Source: an uncultured Oscillospiraceae bacterium (GTDB lineage: Bacteria; Bacillota; Clostridia; Oscillospirales; Ruminococcaceae). Taken from it: a DNA stretch of 64,000 bases. The stretch covers positions 3,536 to 67,535 of the forward strand of contig CAKSPH010000011.1 in the NCBI GenBank assembly GCA_934481355.1, given 5' to 3'. Below the pieces are notes generated by a model. It had not been told where the DNA came from, searched no databases, and saw only the letters and a program-made list of their open reading frames with translations. Position 1 is the stretch's first letter. Each line of letters starts with the position of its first letter. The translations under genes and the position numbers were made by a program. Positions 32,803 through 42,339 of this stretch are shown piece after piece.

Positions 32803-33378
32803 TTACCAATTCCTGACGGCCATAAGCAGCAGGTATGCGGACGTTATGACAAGCGTGGGGCTTGCCTTTCCTCCGGCAATAAACAGGACGCCGACAGCGA
32901 GAGCGGCAGAGCAAACCGCGCAGATTCTCAGTGTTGCGTCTACACTTTCTGGTGAAAGCACCTTTATCAGTGCAAGTTTCAGAAGCCTCCTGCCGTCAAA
33001 TTCGCCCAAGGGAAGCAGGTTGAATAGTCCACAGGAAAGACTCATTGCAGCGGAACAGGACTTTCCCGCTGCGAAAAGCGCTGTCGCCAGCAGGAAATTC
33101 ATTGCGCAGCCTGCTCCGTAAACCGCCGCCTGCTCTGTGGGAGAACGACGCTCAGTTTCCGTTGATGTTATCCGTATTCCCGCGCCGTAAAACGTGACGC
33201 TTTCCGGTACTATTCCACATAAAAGCATGACAGCAAGGTGAGCCAGCTCGTGCGCCGCGCAGATCCCGAGCGCAGTCAGCCCGAATCCGGAGCTGTCAAG
33301 GCTGAAGAACAGCGCAAGCACCGCAAAAAAAGAGAAATCCCACCGCAGAACGGTGCGGGTCAGATTCAATTCTATCAT
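32803..33378 (-). CDS. Site-2-type M50 membrane metalloprotease (SpoIVFB-like)
   Basis: A 191-residue multi-pass protease. The zinc motif HELAH is in CAAHELAHLAVML (about residue 43). The third ligand is in the NLLPLGEFDG motif (about 119-128). Hydrophobic helices flank both. The compact form without PDZ or CBS domain resembles the SpoIVFB group, which cuts pro-sigma factors or other membrane proteins within the bilayer. The start is ATG 33378 with a weak site (GTGGC). It follows ilvD but a hairpin lies between. The substrate is not indicated; neighbours are metabolic. Confidence 0.85.
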   Translation of the reverse strand: MIELNLTRTVLRWDFSFFAVLALFFSLDSSGFGLTALGICAAHELAHLAVMLLCGIVPESVTFYGAGIRITSTETERRSPTEQAAVYGAGCAMNFLLATALFAAGKSCSAAMSLSCGLFNLLPLGEFDGRRLLKLALIKVLSPESVDATLRICAVCSAALAVGVLFIAGGKASPTLVITSAYLLLMAVRNW

Positions 33379-33409
33379 GCCACATTATATTCGTCAGGCA
33401 AGAAAATAG

Positions 33410-33439
33410 AACAAGCCCCCGCCGTTTCCGACAGGGGCT
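33410..33439 (-). terminator. Hairpin after ilvD
   Basis: Stem AGCCCC (33414-33419) with GGGGCT (33434-33439), extended by a second pairing inside, then TTGTTCTATTTTC on the minus strand. A moderate terminator; some read-through into the M50 gene is likely. Confidence 0.55.
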
Positions 33440-33448
33440 GCGTGAATT

Positions 33449-35104
33449 TTAGTCCTTGAATACCGCGCCGGTATTGGAGGAAGTAACCATCTTTGCATAA
33501 CGCCTGAGGTAGCCGGAAAGTTCCTTGGGCGGGAGTATTCCCTTTTCCCTGCGCTTTGCGATCTCAGCGTCGTCGACCAGCAGAGTTATGCTGCGGTTCG
33601 GAATATCAATGTGGATCTTGTCGCCGTCCTCAACGAATGCGATAAGTCCGCCCTCGGCAGCCTCGGGGGAAACGTGACCGATCGCCGCGCCCCTGGAGGC
33701 TCCAGAGAATCTGCCGTCCGTGATGAGGGCTACGTTTCCGTCAAGTCCCTTACCAACAATAGCGGCGGTAGGAGCCAGCATTTCCGGCATTCCGGGGCCG
33801 CCCTTCGGACCTTCATAACGGATAACCACAACGTCGCCAGCCTTGATGTCGCCGCCAAGGATAGCGTCGCAGGCTGCCTGCTCGCCGTTGAATACGCGTG
33901 CAGTACCCGTGAAGTCCATCATCTCAGGTTTAACCGCGCCCTGCTTTACAACGGAGCCGTTCTCTGCAAGGTTGCCGCTCAGGATAGCGATACCGCCGTC
34001 CTTGCGGATAGGATCGTCTATCTTGTGCACGATAACGCCGTCTGCGTCCTTAGCCTTTGCGATACGGTCAGCCTGTGTGCCGGTTACGGTCATAACGTCG
34101 GTGTTTACATGGCCCCCCTTGGACAGCTCACGGATTACGGTCTGGATACCGCCGACAGCGTTAAGGTCAGTGATGAACACGCTGGAAGCGGGATTCAGCT
34201 TTGCAAGCTGCGGAGTCTTTCTGCTCATCTGGTCGATATCGTCAAGCGAGATGTCAACCTTTGCCTCGTGTGCGATGGCAAGCAGGTGAAGTACTGTATT
34301 GGAGGAAGCTCCGATTGCCATATCCGTTGCAAGGGCGTTGAGCATATTCTTCTTTGTAAGGATATCGCTCGGGCGGATATTCTGCTTTACCAGCTCAACG
34401 GCGCGCTCGCCGGACTCCTTGGCAAGTCTGCGGCGCGCGGAGTTTACTGCGGGCTCGGTGCCGGCTGTCGGAAGCGCAAGACCGAGAGCCTCGGTCAGGC
34501 AGTTCATGGAGTTGGCGGTGTACATACCGGAGCAGCTTCCGCAGGTCGGGCAGGCGTTGTCCTCAAAGTCCTTGATAACGTCGTCGCCTATCTCGCCGTT
34601 GGAGTACTGACCGATTGCCTCGTAGATCTCAGAATAGCCCACGCGCTTGCCCTGTACGCAGCCGGGGTTCATGGGACCGCCGCTGCAGAAGATGGAGGGG
34701 AGGTTCATTCTTGCGGCGGCAAGCACCATTCCCGGTACGATCTTGTCGCAGTTAGGGATGAATACAACGCCGTCGAGGGGATGCGCCGTGAGCATTACCT
34801 CAATGGAATCCGCGATGAGCTCTCTGGAAGCGAGGGAGTATCTCATGCCCCTGTGATTCATTGCAAGTCCGTCGCATACGCCGATGGTGAAGAACTCGAA
34901 CGGAACGCCGCCTGCGTTTCTGATACCATCCTTAACGGCTCTGGAGATCTCATGCAGGTGCATATGCCCGGGAACATAGTCGCTCGCAGCACAGACAACC
35001 GCGATGAACGGTCTGTGCATTTCGCTGTCGGTTACGCCAAGAGCCTTCAGAATGGCTCTGTGGGGAGTCTTTTCTACTCCCTCTTTAATAAGATCACTTC
35101 TCAT
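33449..35104 (-). CDS. ilvD: Dihydroxy-acid dehydratase
   Basis: A 551-residue IlvD/Edd-family enzyme that dehydrates 2,3-dihydroxy-isovalerate and -methylvalerate to the keto acids of valine and isoleucine. Cluster-binding cysteines lie in [12 protein letters not shown] and [38 protein letters not shown] near the end is the family signature. Length is typical. GAAAGGAC precedes the ATG. It follows the ROK kinase gene by 32 bp, as the fifth gene of a mixed operon with LCP-like, LUD and manA genes. No other ilv genes are in the window. Confidence 0.96.
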   Translation of the reverse strand: MRSDLIKEGVEKTPHRAILKALGVTDSEMHRPFIAVVCAASDYVPGHMHLHEISRAVKDGIRNAGGVPFEFFTIGVCDGLAMNHRGMRYSLASRELIADSIEVMLTAHPLDGVVFIPNCDKIVPGMVLAAARMNLPSIFCSGGPMNPGCVQGKRVGYSEIYEAIGQYSNGEIGDDVIKDFEDNACPTCGSCSGMYTANSMNCLTEALGLALPTAGTEPAVNSARRRLAKESGERAVELVKQNIRPSDILTKKNMLNALATDMAIGASSNTVLHLLAIAHEAKVDISLDDIDQMSRKTPQLAKLNPASSVFITDLNAVGGIQTVIRELSKGGHVNTDVMTVTGTQADRIAKAKDADGVIVHKIDDPIRKDGGIAILSGNLAENGSVVKQGAVKPEMMDFTGTARVFNGEQAACDAILGGDIKAGDVVVIRYEGPKGGPGMPEMLAPTAAIVGKGLDGNVALITDGRFSGASRGAAIGHVSPEAAEGGLIAFVEDGDKIHIDIPNRSITLLVDDAEIAKRREKGILPPKELSGYLRRYAKMVTSSNTGAVFKD

Positions 35105-35136
35105 GATGTGTCCTTTCTTCCCGATTTGCGGGTGTT

Positions 35137-36093
35137 TTATTTGCAGGCCTTGTGGAGCATTGCAGCTCCGATTATGCCCGCGTCATTACCGAGGGAGCAA
35201 ATCACGATCTCGGTATTTTTTGCGCTGTTTCTTGTGTAAACCTGCTCTGCTACCGCTTTCTTCAGCGGAACGAGAAGCGTGTCGCCCTCGTTGCAGACTC
35301 CCCCGCCTATACAGAGGATATCAGGCTGGAATATGTTGATGACATTAGTTATGCCTACCGCGAGGTACTTGACATACTGCTCTGTGACCTCAAGTCCCAC
35401 AGGGTCGCCCTGCTTCATCGCCTGATAGGCGGTGCGTGCGCTGACCTTTTCCTCCTGCTTTATAAGCTTTGCCATAAGGCTGCCGGGATTTTTCTCTGCG
35501 TACTCGCGTGTGGTGTTCACAAGGCCTGTCGCGGAGGAATAAGCCTCGAAGCAGCCCTTTCTGCCGCAGGTGCAGGGTCTGCCGTCTACCACGATAACGG
35601 AATGTCCTATTTCGCCGCCTGCAAAATTGAAGCCGCTGTATATCTTTCCGTTGATGATTATACCTGAACCCACTCCGGTGCCGAGGGTGATAACCACTGC
35701 GCTGTCCGCGCCCTTTGCGGAACCGGCGCAGTACTCGCCGAACGCCGCCGCGTCCGCGTCGTTGCCGAGCCAGGTCTTTACACCGAAATGCTTCTCAACA
35801 TCAGTTCTCAGCGGAACGTTTCTGAAGCCAAGGTTGTTGGAATACTCCACAACTCCGGTGTCCTGATTGCAGGTGCCCGGGCAGCCCATTCCGATGGAAT
35901 CAAGCCGGGACGGAGCAATTCCCGCTTCCTCGCAGGCGAGTTCTCCGGCGCGGATAATGTCCGCAAGTATCTCAGCGTAGGGTCTGGGGGAATTCGTCCT
36001 GACCTTTGAGCGTGCGATTATTTCGCAGTTTTCGTTAACAATACCGCAGGCAATGTTAGTGCCTCCGATGTCTATACCGAGATGATAAGCCAT
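35137..36093 (-). CDS. ROK-family glucokinase
   Basis: A 318-residue ROK kinase that phosphorylates glucose or a related hexose with ATP. ATP motif [12 protein letters not shown] (about 6-17), catalytic Asp in [16 protein letters not shown] signature around [10 protein letters not shown], and zinc ligands in [14 protein letters not shown]. No HTH, so it is an enzyme and not a repressor. It sits between manA (14 bp) and ilvD in one operon. Together with manA it suggests entry of glucose and mannose into glycolysis. Confidence 0.93.
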   Translation of the reverse strand: MAYHLGIDIGGTNIACGIVNENCEIIARSKVRTNSPRPYAEILADIIRAGELACEEAGIAPSRLDSIGMGCPGTCNQDTGVVEYSNNLGFRNVPLRTDVEKHFGVKTWLGNDADAAAFGEYCAGSAKGADSAVVITLGTGVGSGIIINGKIYSGFNFAGGEIGHSVIVVDGRPCTCGRKGCFEAYSSATGLVNTTREYAEKNPGSLMAKLIKQEEKVSARTAYQAMKQGDPVGLEVTEQYVKYLAVGITNVINIFQPDILCIGGGVCNEGDTLLVPLKKAVAEQVYTRNSAKNTEIVICSLGNDAGIIGAAMLHKACK

Positions 36094-36107
36094 GTCAGCC
36101 CTCCCGT

Positions 36108-37073
36108 TTATATAATGTCAGTGAGAATGATCGTGCCCTTGCCGGTAACGGTGTAATCTCCGGTGCCTGCGCTGATGAACAGGCTGTCGCCCTTCTTCGC
36201 GCTCACCTTCTCAGAACCTGCCGCAGCCTCAAAGCTGCCGTCCAGGACGAGCAGCGAGTTAAACGAGCCCTCTCCGGCTGTGAGCTTTGCCGTGCCGTCA
36301 AGCTCCAGCTTATTAACGTTGAAATACTCGCAGGAGCGCAGGAGCGTCTCAGTGCCGCCGGGAATCTTCTCGGGAGTGCCCTGTGCGGTGGTCGGATACT
36401 TCGGCGGAACGAGATTTGTGACGTCCTTTGCCTTTTCAACGTGAAGCTCCCTGGGCTTGCCGTCCTTGCCAACTCTGCCGTAGTCATAGATACGGTAGGT
36501 CGTGTTGGAATTCTGCTGGATCTCAGCGATAAGGATTCCCTTACCGATAGCGTGGAGCGTTCCGCTCTCGATGAAGAACACGTCGCCCTTGTGCACCGGT
36601 ACGTTGTTTGTGACCTCAAGGAGCGTGTTGTTCGCGATGCGCTCCGCGAACTCCTCCTTGGAGATCTCGTGCCTGAAGCCGTAAAGCAGCTCCGCGCCGG
36701 GGTCGCAGTCAACAATGTACCACATCTCGGTCTTTCCGTACTCGCCCTCGACCCTGAGCGCGTACTCGTTGGAAGGGTGCACCTGAACAGAAAGGTTGTC
36801 CTTTGCGTCGATAAGCTTTATCAGCACCGGGAAATACTCGAAGCGCTCGCAGTTCTTGCCGAGAACGCCTTTACCCTTTTCAGCGATGTACTCGGAAAGG
36901 GTCTTGCCGTCAAATTCGCCGCCGGTGATGACGCTCTGTCCGTCCTTATGGCAGGACAGCTCCCAGCTCTCGGCGATCCTGTCGGAATCCAGCTCCTTGC
37001 CGTATTCCTCGCGGAGTCTGTTTCCGCCCCAGATGTAGTCCTTGCACGGCGCTTTCAGCTTTAATATTGCCAT
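36108..37073 (-). CDS. manA: Class I mannose-6-phosphate isomerase
   Basis: A 321-residue cupin isomerase linking mannose-6-P and fructose-6-P. Zinc-site regions: LSVQVHPSNEYAL, GKTEMWYIVDCDPGAELLYG and FFIESGTLHAIGKG. Opening KDYIWGGNRLREEYGK is typical of Firmicutes ManA. AAGGAT precedes ATG 37073. Operon order LCP-like, LUD, manA, ROK, ilvD with short gaps (1, 16, 14, 32 bp). Confidence 0.95.
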   Translation of the reverse strand: MAILKLKAPCKDYIWGGNRLREEYGKELDSDRIAESWELSCHKDGQSVITGGEFDGKTLSEYIAEKGKGVLGKNCERFEYFPVLIKLIDAKDNLSVQVHPSNEYALRVEGEYGKTEMWYIVDCDPGAELLYGFRHEISKEEFAERIANNTLLEVTNNVPVHKGDVFFIESGTLHAIGKGILIAEIQQNSNTTYRIYDYGRVGKDGKPRELHVEKAKDVTNLVPPKYPTTAQGTPEKIPGGTETLLRSCEYFNVNKLELDGTAKLTAGEGSFNSLLVLDGSFEAAAGSEKVSAKKGDSLFISAGTGDYTVTGKGTIILTDII

Positions 37074-37089
37074 AATTATGTATCCTTTC

Positions 37090-37707
37090 TTAATAGCCCA
37101 GTTTTTCGTTGACTATGATTACCTTTATTCTGTCCCTGACGCGCTGCTGAGCCATTCTGACGTATGAGCAGCATATACGTCCCATGCTCCTGCAATGTGC
37201 GCAGTTACCCGTTATTTCACATGGAGTGCCGCATTTCAGCCGCTTTGTGTTAAGCGGAGCCGCGACCTGCTCCACTCGACAGACTGCCTCGTCCATATCT
37301 TTTACTATCTTGTTAACGCCCACAACGAGCACCACCTGGGCCGGTCCGTATATCATCGCGGATACGCGATTTCCCCTGCCGTCCACGTTGTAGAGCTCGC
37401 CGTCCTCCGTGACTGCATTGCTGCTGGCAAAGAACGTATCGGAAACGAACGCCTTGTGCAGGATATCCTCCACCTCCTCCGGGGTCTTTCCCTCGGAACG
37501 GTCAAGATATATCCCAGGAAACTCCGTCATGAGGAGCTGCTTCACGCTGCTTTCCTCCAGAGTCACCGAGCCGCCCGCAGTTATGAGCCTGTCGTTCTTC
37601 AAAAGTTCCCGCACGATTTCATGGAGCTCACTGCGGGTCTCCACGAAATACGCTTTCATATTGTTCTTTTCAAGCGCCGCCATGGTGCGGCTGATTCTTT
37701 CCTCCAT
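37090..37707 (-). CDS. LUD-domain protein (LutC-like, short)
   Basis: A 205-residue LUD-domain (DUF162) protein. Visible marks: ITAGGSVTLEE, FFASSNAVTEDGELYNVDGRGNRVSAMIYGP and VGVNKIVKDMDEAV. The C-terminus has five clustered cysteines (CGTPCEITGNCAHCRSMGRICC), possibly a metal or Fe-S site as in many stand-alone LUD proteins of anaerobes. LutC proteins take part in lactate oxidation with LutA/B, which are absent here, so the role is open. AGGAGG lies 6 nt before ATG 37707; the LCP-like gene ends 1 bp upstream. Confidence 0.92.
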   Translation of the reverse strand: MEERISRTMAALEKNNMKAYFVETRSELHEIVRELLKNDRLITAGGSVTLEESSVKQLLMTEFPGIYLDRSEGKTPEEVEDILHKAFVSDTFFASSNAVTEDGELYNVDGRGNRVSAMIYGPAQVVLVVGVNKIVKDMDEAVCRVEQVAAPLNTKRLKCGTPCEITGNCAHCRSMGRICCSYVRMAQQRVRDRIKVIIVNEKLGY

Positions 37708-37708
37708 G

Positions 37709-38596
37709 TCAGTCCTCCTGTCCGGATTTCTGGCGGATAGTCACGATGGAATTATCAGATATCGCAAAGCTTCCGTCATCGCCGTATTCGCCGTAGGGAA
37801 CATAATATTCCGCAGGATTGATCCCATACTGTACAGTATTCAGCATTGCAGCCTTTCTGTTCAGGAAATCGTCCTGTGTGACGTCAGTTTCTGCACCGTC
37901 GATTATCTCTCCGGCGTAAACATCGAGCAGCGAGCTGTCGATGTAGGTGAGGTTCTGGTTCACAAGCTCGATGAGTATGGAACCGATCATGTTCCAGCGG
38001 TAATCCTCGCTCTCGCCGAAATCCGCGAACATGATGTAGCTGTAAAGCGTGTCCGCCGTAAAGATCTGGTCTCCGGAATTTATCGCCGTGACCTCGTTTC
38101 CGTCCATTATCATCAGGGTCTTAGGAACTTCGTATTCAACGTTTCCGAATGTCGTGACGAGCGAAATAAAGCTGGAACGCGTGAATCTGATGTAACCGTC
38201 CATCTTTATGCCGCACTGCTCTCCGACCGCCTCGGCGACTCCCTTTCCGCCCTGCGCCGCATAGATATTCGGAAGTGTGCGCCCGGTGGCTCCGAGGGCT
38301 ATGCCATCGCTCACGGGAATGAATGTCAGGCGGTTCTCCACCGCGTCGAACGCCGCTATGATGAAAAGCGCCGGCATATCGTTCTCGCCGTCTGATATCA
38401 TGGTCATTACCGCCATGTTCATGCTGGAATCCGGCACGAAATCGCTGGTGAGCTGACCATCCGTTGTAAGACCCGTCTGGGTGCTCTTCGGAAAAAGGAA
38501 ATCCCGGAAGGAAACTATTGCCATGATTATCATTGCAAGCGTTATCCCAAATGCGATGAAATATATATACCAGTTACTTTTTCTGCGTACTGCCAT
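37709..38596 (-). CDS. LytR-CpsA-Psr-like membrane protein, divergent
   Basis: A 295-residue protein with a basic N-terminus, one membrane helix (about 10-30) and an outer domain. The middle matches the LCP fold: PNIYAAQGGKGVAEAVGEQCG, IKMDGYIRF and LVTTFGNVEYEVP. LCP enzymes attach wall polymers to peptidoglycan. Here the usual phosphate-binding IPRD motif is replaced by IPVSDG, so the key Arg is missing and activity is doubtful. First gene of the LUD-manA-ROK-ilvD operon. AAAGGCGG precedes ATG 38596. Could be a regulator or binding protein of LCP descent. Confidence 0.75.
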   Translation of the reverse strand: MAVRRKSNWYIYFIAFGITLAMIIMAIVSFRDFLFPKSTQTGLTTDGQLTSDFVPDSSMNMAVMTMISDGENDMPALFIIAAFDAVENRLTFIPVSDGIALGATGRTLPNIYAAQGGKGVAEAVGEQCGIKMDGYIRFTRSSFISLVTTFGNVEYEVPKTLMIMDGNEVTAINSGDQIFTADTLYSYIMFADFGESEDYRWNMIGSILIELVNQNLTYIDSSLLDVYAGEIIDGAETDVTQDDFLNRKAAMLNTVQYGINPAEYYVPYGEYGDDGSFAISDNSIVTIRQKSGQED

Positions 38597-38638
38597 AATG
38601 CCGCCTTTCGAAAAAATATCTTATATTCTGAAAAGGTA

Positions 38639-38667
38639 TTGAATTTTTCAGGATTTAGTAATATAAT
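38639..38667 (+). promoter_or_regulatory. Possible promoter of alr
   Basis: TTGAAT (38639-38644), 17-nt spacer, TATAAT (38662-38667), about 164 nt before the alr start. Confidence 0.6.
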
Positions 38668-38830
38668 AGATTAGTGGGTTCAAGAATACTGACCCGATAT
38701 ACGTTCTGCATATATGTGCAGGAACATAAAGTATTATATCACATTTTTTCTGAAATTTCAAGGTATTGACGCATAAAGATTATACCGGATTTATCCGGCG
38801 CCATTACAGGAGCATATTTAAGGAGAAGCC

Positions 38831-39964
38831 ATGAATAGTTTTTACCACAGAACATGGGCAGAAATAGATCTCGACGTCCTGAAAAACAACATAGAGATCA
38901 TCAGAAAATACGCAGGCAAAAAGCAGATCATCGCGATAGTCAAGGCGAATGCCTACGGACATGGTGACGCGGAGTGCGCTCTCGCGCTCAACGAATGCGG
39001 CGTCGAACACTTCGCCGTTTCAAATATCTGGGAGGCTCAGAACCTCATCAACGCTAAGGTCAGGGGCGATATTCTGATATTCGGCTACTGTGACGTTCCC
39101 ATGGTAATGGAGGAGCTCGGACAGGGCTGTATTTTCACAGTCGGCAGCGTCGGATACGCAGGGGCGCTTTCCGAAGCCGCTGTGAAAGCTGGCGTAAAAG
39201 TTCCGGTTCACATCAAATTTGATACGGGAATGTCCCGCGTTGGTATCACCACCGCCGAAGAAGCCGATGAGATACTTGCGCTCCCCGGGCTTGACTGCCG
39301 CGCAGGATACACTCACTTTGCCGTTGCGGATTCCCTGGATCCTCAGGACGTGGAATTCACGAATCAGCAGTACAGGCGGCTGGCGGATATCTGCCGAAGC
39401 AGGAATCTCCCCATGCACTGCCAGAACAGCGGCGGAATCCTTTTCCATGATTTTGACAGCGACTTCGTAAGAGCCGGTATCGTAATGTACGGACACCGCC
39501 CGAACACTGAATATGCGCTCCCGGACGGAATAAGATCCATATTCAGCATGAAGACCGTAATCAGCCAGATAAAGACCATTCAGCCCGGCGATACAGTAAG
39601 CTACGGCAGGACTTTCACCGCTGAAAAGCCCACAAGAATCGCGCTTATTCCCTGCGGTTATGCGGACGGATTCAACCGGAAGCTCTCCGGTCAGTGGAAC
39701 GTGCTTGTACGCGGAAAGGAAGCTCCCGTTCTCGGCAGAATATGCATGGACCAGACTCTGATCGACATTTCCGATATACCGGAAGCTCAAATCGGAGATA
39801 CAGTGACGGTATTTTCCAACGAAACGAACGGCGGATGTTCAGTAGACCGCGCCGCTGATATCATCGGCACAATAAGCTACGAACTTCTCTGCTGCCTTGG
39901 TCCGAGGGTCCCGAGAGTTTACCTCGAAAACGGCAGGGAAAAGGACATTCTCCGATATATCTGA
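38831..39964 (+). CDS. alr: Alanine racemase
   Basis: A 377-residue fold-III PLP enzyme making D-alanine for peptidoglycan. PLP lysine K38 in VKANAYGHG. KFDTGMSRVGI, HCQNSGGILF, the second active-site Tyr region DTVSYGRTFTAEKPTRIALIP and CMDQTLIDISD are all in place. Length is typical. AAGGAG lies 6 nt before ATG 38831. A single gene, with a bidirectional terminator after it and a probable promoter far upstream. Confidence 0.96.
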   Translation: MNSFYHRTWAEIDLDVLKNNIEIIRKYAGKKQIIAIVKANAYGHGDAECALALNECGVEHFAVSNIWEAQNLINAKVRGDILIFGYCDVPMVMEELGQGCIFTVGSVGYAGALSEAAVKAGVKVPVHIKFDTGMSRVGITTAEEADEILALPGLDCRAGYTHFAVADSLDPQDVEFTNQQYRRLADICRSRNLPMHCQNSGGILFHDFDSDFVRAGIVMYGHRPNTEYALPDGIRSIFSMKTVISQIKTIQPGDTVSYGRTFTAEKPTRIALIPCGYADGFNRKLSGQWNVLVRGKEAPVLGRICMDQTLIDISDIPEAQIGDTVTVFSNETNGGCSVDRAADIIGTISYELLCCLGPRVPRVYLENGREKDILRYI

Positions 39965-39973
39965 TACTCAAAA

Positions 39974-39998
39974 CCCCGCAGGAATCGGTCCTGCGGGG
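39974..39998. terminator. Bidirectional terminator between alr and the sensor kinase
   Basis: Perfect 10-bp stem CCCCGCAGGA / TCCTGCGGGG, loop ATCGG, with T-rich sequence on both sides. Confidence 0.9.
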
Positions 39999-40003
39999 TA
40001 ATT

Positions 40004-41494
40004 TTATTTCTTTTCGTCAGGATCCGCGGAGCGCTTCATCAGCCTGATCGACTGCCTCTGCGGCTCGGGAGCCGGCTGTTCATGATATTCAGGGGCTTCG
40101 AACCAGAATGTGCTCCCCTTTCCTACCTCGCTGTCGGCGCCATACCTGAAGCCGTGCTGTTCAAGTACGTTCTTTACTATCGACAGACCTATTCCGCTGC
40201 CCATCTTGGCGCGCTTGTGAGTCTTGTTGCGCTCGCTGACCTTGTAATATCTGTCCCAGATGTACGGCAGGTACTCCGGCGCTATGCCGTCGCCGTGGTC
40301 TGTGACCTCAAAACGGATAAGACCCGGCTCCCTGCGGTACAGACGGACAATGACCGTATTGTCGTCTCCGGTATATGTGACCGCGTTGTTTATCAGATTG
40401 TATACCACCTGCTCCAGCTTTGTGATGTCGGCGTTTATCATTATGCCGTCCTCCGCTTCGAGCTTGATGATTATACCATCGTTCTCCTTGAGTATATCAA
40501 AGCGCGATATCACGCCGGAAAGCCTGTCCGAAAGGTCAAACACGGACATATTCATTTCAGTTACGCCCGCCTGAAGCTTCGACAGGTCAAGGATATCGTT
40601 CACCAGCGATGAAAGCCTGTCCGTTTCGTCGATTATGACTTTCAGATGCCGCTCGCGCTTCTCCGGATTGTCGCCGGAGAGGTCGCGTATCATCTCGGCG
40701 TATGCCTTTATCATCGTCAGCGGAGTGCGCAGGTCGTGGGAGATATTCGCCATAAGCTCGCGGCGCAGGTCGTCGGATTTCGCTATCTCCTTAGAAGCGT
40801 CCTCAAGGGTCGCGGCGAGCTGCTGTATCTCGTTGAAGTCGTGCTCGTCTATCTTCGCGTCAAATTTTCCCTGAGGGAGCTCCTTTGCGTGCCTGTTGAT
40901 GTTGATTATCGGGTTTGTTATCTTGTTCGCAAAGAACAGCGACACGAAGATAGTCAGCATCATTATCAGCAGTGCAACGAACAGGAACTGTCTGCGGAAT
41001 ATCGCCACGGTGGTTCCGATTGGCTGAATGTAGTTGCAGATAAAGATGTACGCTTCCGGGTCGTCTTGGCTGCCGATGTAGGTGCACATCATGAGTACGC
41101 TGTTGTCCTCGCGCTCATCACGGAACTGCTCGTAGTACACGCCCGTATCGGAATCAAGAGCCGCCTGCTGATATTTGGTTTTGGAGAGCTGGGACAGCGA
41201 CTGGCTGCCGCCGAGGTAATCCACATATCCGACGTTGTACGGCGTGGATATCTCGATGTACATTTTATTCTTGCGCGCCATTGAAGTGACTACGGTTCCG
41301 AATTTATCGTCATCTCCGACCGTCCAGCTTGCCTTGATGTATGCCACTGCTTCCGCTATCTCATAGGTTTTCATCCATTCGTAGAATATCGGGAAAAGCA
41401 CTATCAGGAAAACATAGGTAAATACCAGCATCGCGAGAACTATTGCTTCGAAACGCACCCATACGTTAAATTTGATACTCCTGAGTATCTTCAT
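40004..41494 (-). CDS. Sensor histidine kinase (HAMP type)
   Basis: A 496-residue kinase. TM1 about 15-38, an extracytoplasmic domain of about 125 residues, TM2 about 168-190, HAMP (NKITNPIININ), HisKA with H253 in NISHDLRTP, HATPase_c with N box NLINNAVTY, DHGDGI and GSGIGLSIVK. The C-terminal tail is Pro/Arg-rich. ATG 41494 shares one base with the regulator stop (TGATG), so the pair is coupled; GAGGCGG lies upstream. The stimulus is unknown; a general cell-envelope role is possible but not shown. Confidence 0.93.
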   Translation of the reverse strand: MKILRSIKFNVWVRFEAIVLAMLVFTYVFLIVLFPIFYEWMKTYEIAEAVAYIKASWTVGDDDKFGTVVTSMARKNKMYIEISTPYNVGYVDYLGGSQSLSQLSKTKYQQAALDSDTGVYYEQFRDEREDNSVLMMCTYIGSQDDPEAYIFICNYIQPIGTTVAIFRRQFLFVALLIMMLTIFVSLFFANKITNPIININRHAKELPQGKFDAKIDEHDFNEIQQLAATLEDASKEIAKSDDLRRELMANISHDLRTPLTMIKAYAEMIRDLSGDNPEKRERHLKVIIDETDRLSSLVNDILDLSKLQAGVTEMNMSVFDLSDRLSGVISRFDILKENDGIIIKLEAEDGIMINADITKLEQVVYNLINNAVTYTGDDNTVIVRLYRREPGLIRFEVTDHGDGIAPEYLPYIWDRYYKVSERNKTHKRAKMGSGIGLSIVKNVLEQHGFRYGADSEVGKGSTFWFEAPEYHEQPAPEPQRQSIRLMKRSADPDEKK

Positions 41495-42177
41495 CAATCC
41501 GCCTCAAACTTATAGCCCATTCCCCTGAGCGTTACGATATAGTTGCGGTACGGACCGAGGTTGTTTCTGAGCATTTTTATGTGCGTATCAATCGTGCGGT
41601 CGTCGCCGAAGAAATCATAGCCCCACACCTCTTCGAGGAGCTTGTTGCGGGTGAGCGCTATATTCTTGTTGCGTACAAGGTAGAACAACAGGTCGTACTC
41701 CTTCGGGGTGAGGTTTGCCTTTACACCATCGATATAGACATCTCTGGAGGTAAAGTTTATCTCCAGCCCGCCGAACTTCACGGTTTCAGGTGCGGGAGAA
41801 GCGGGAGCCTTCGCTGCGGAATTGCGCTTCACGATGGCGTTTACGCGCGCCATGACCTCCTTGGGAGAGAAAGGCTTTACAACATAATCGTCGATTCCCA
41901 GTTCAAAGCCGAACAGCTTGTCGTACTCCTCGCCGCGGGCTGAAAGCATGAGCACCGGTATCTGCTTTATCTTGCGTATCTCCTTGCAGGCAGAATAGCC
42001 ATCGAGCCTCGGCATCATTACGTCCATGATGATTATGTCATAGTCGTTGTTCTTGACCATCTCGATAGCCTGCATTCCGTCGCACGCCTCAGATACCTGA
42101 TGCCCTTCAAACTCCGCGTACTCCTTGATAACCTCGCGAATGTTCTCCTCATCGTCAACTACCAGTATTCTGTACAT
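41494..42177 (-). CDS. OmpR-family response regulator
   Basis: A 227-residue regulator. Receiver acidic pocket DDEE (8-11), phospho-acceptor D52 in IMDVMMP, Lys in VVKPFSP. Winged-helix domain with TPKEYDLLFYLVRNK and ending LRGMGYKFEAD. ATG 42177 follows AAGGAG; the longer frame to 42291 is not supported. A TATAAT at 42280-42285 could serve as -10 but lacks a -35. Targets unknown. Confidence 0.94.
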   Translation of the reverse strand: MYRILVVDDEENIREVIKEYAEFEGHQVSEACDGMQAIEMVKNNDYDIIIMDVMMPRLDGYSACKEIRKIKQIPVLMLSARGEEYDKLFGFELGIDDYVVKPFSPKEVMARVNAIVKRNSAAKAPASPAPETVKFGGLEINFTSRDVYIDGVKANLTPKEYDLLFYLVRNKNIALTRNKLLEEVWGYDFFGDDRTIDTHIKMLRNNLGPYRNYIVTLRGMGYKFEAD

Positions 42178-42339
42178 ACATTCATCTCCTTGAAAACATC
42201 TCAAATGGTTTCTTTTCACAATAGATTTTTCTGCTAAAAGCTGGCGCTCCTGCGAACGCCTGCTTTGTATGACATAATCATTATACTTCACAATTATGAC
42301 GGCGGTGTGAAAAGCCGCTGAATTTTACCTGTGCAGCTG

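Noticed and set aside
33611..35239. Long reading frame (542 codons) on the + strand opposite ilvD
   Set aside because: A shadow of ilvD caused by codon bias. The ilvD frame carries the Fe-S and signature motifs, the antisense frame none.
37090..37707. Lactate utilisation operon lutABC
   Set aside because: Only a single LUD protein is present; LutA and LutB genes are missing, and the Cys-rich C-terminus points to the stand-alone group.
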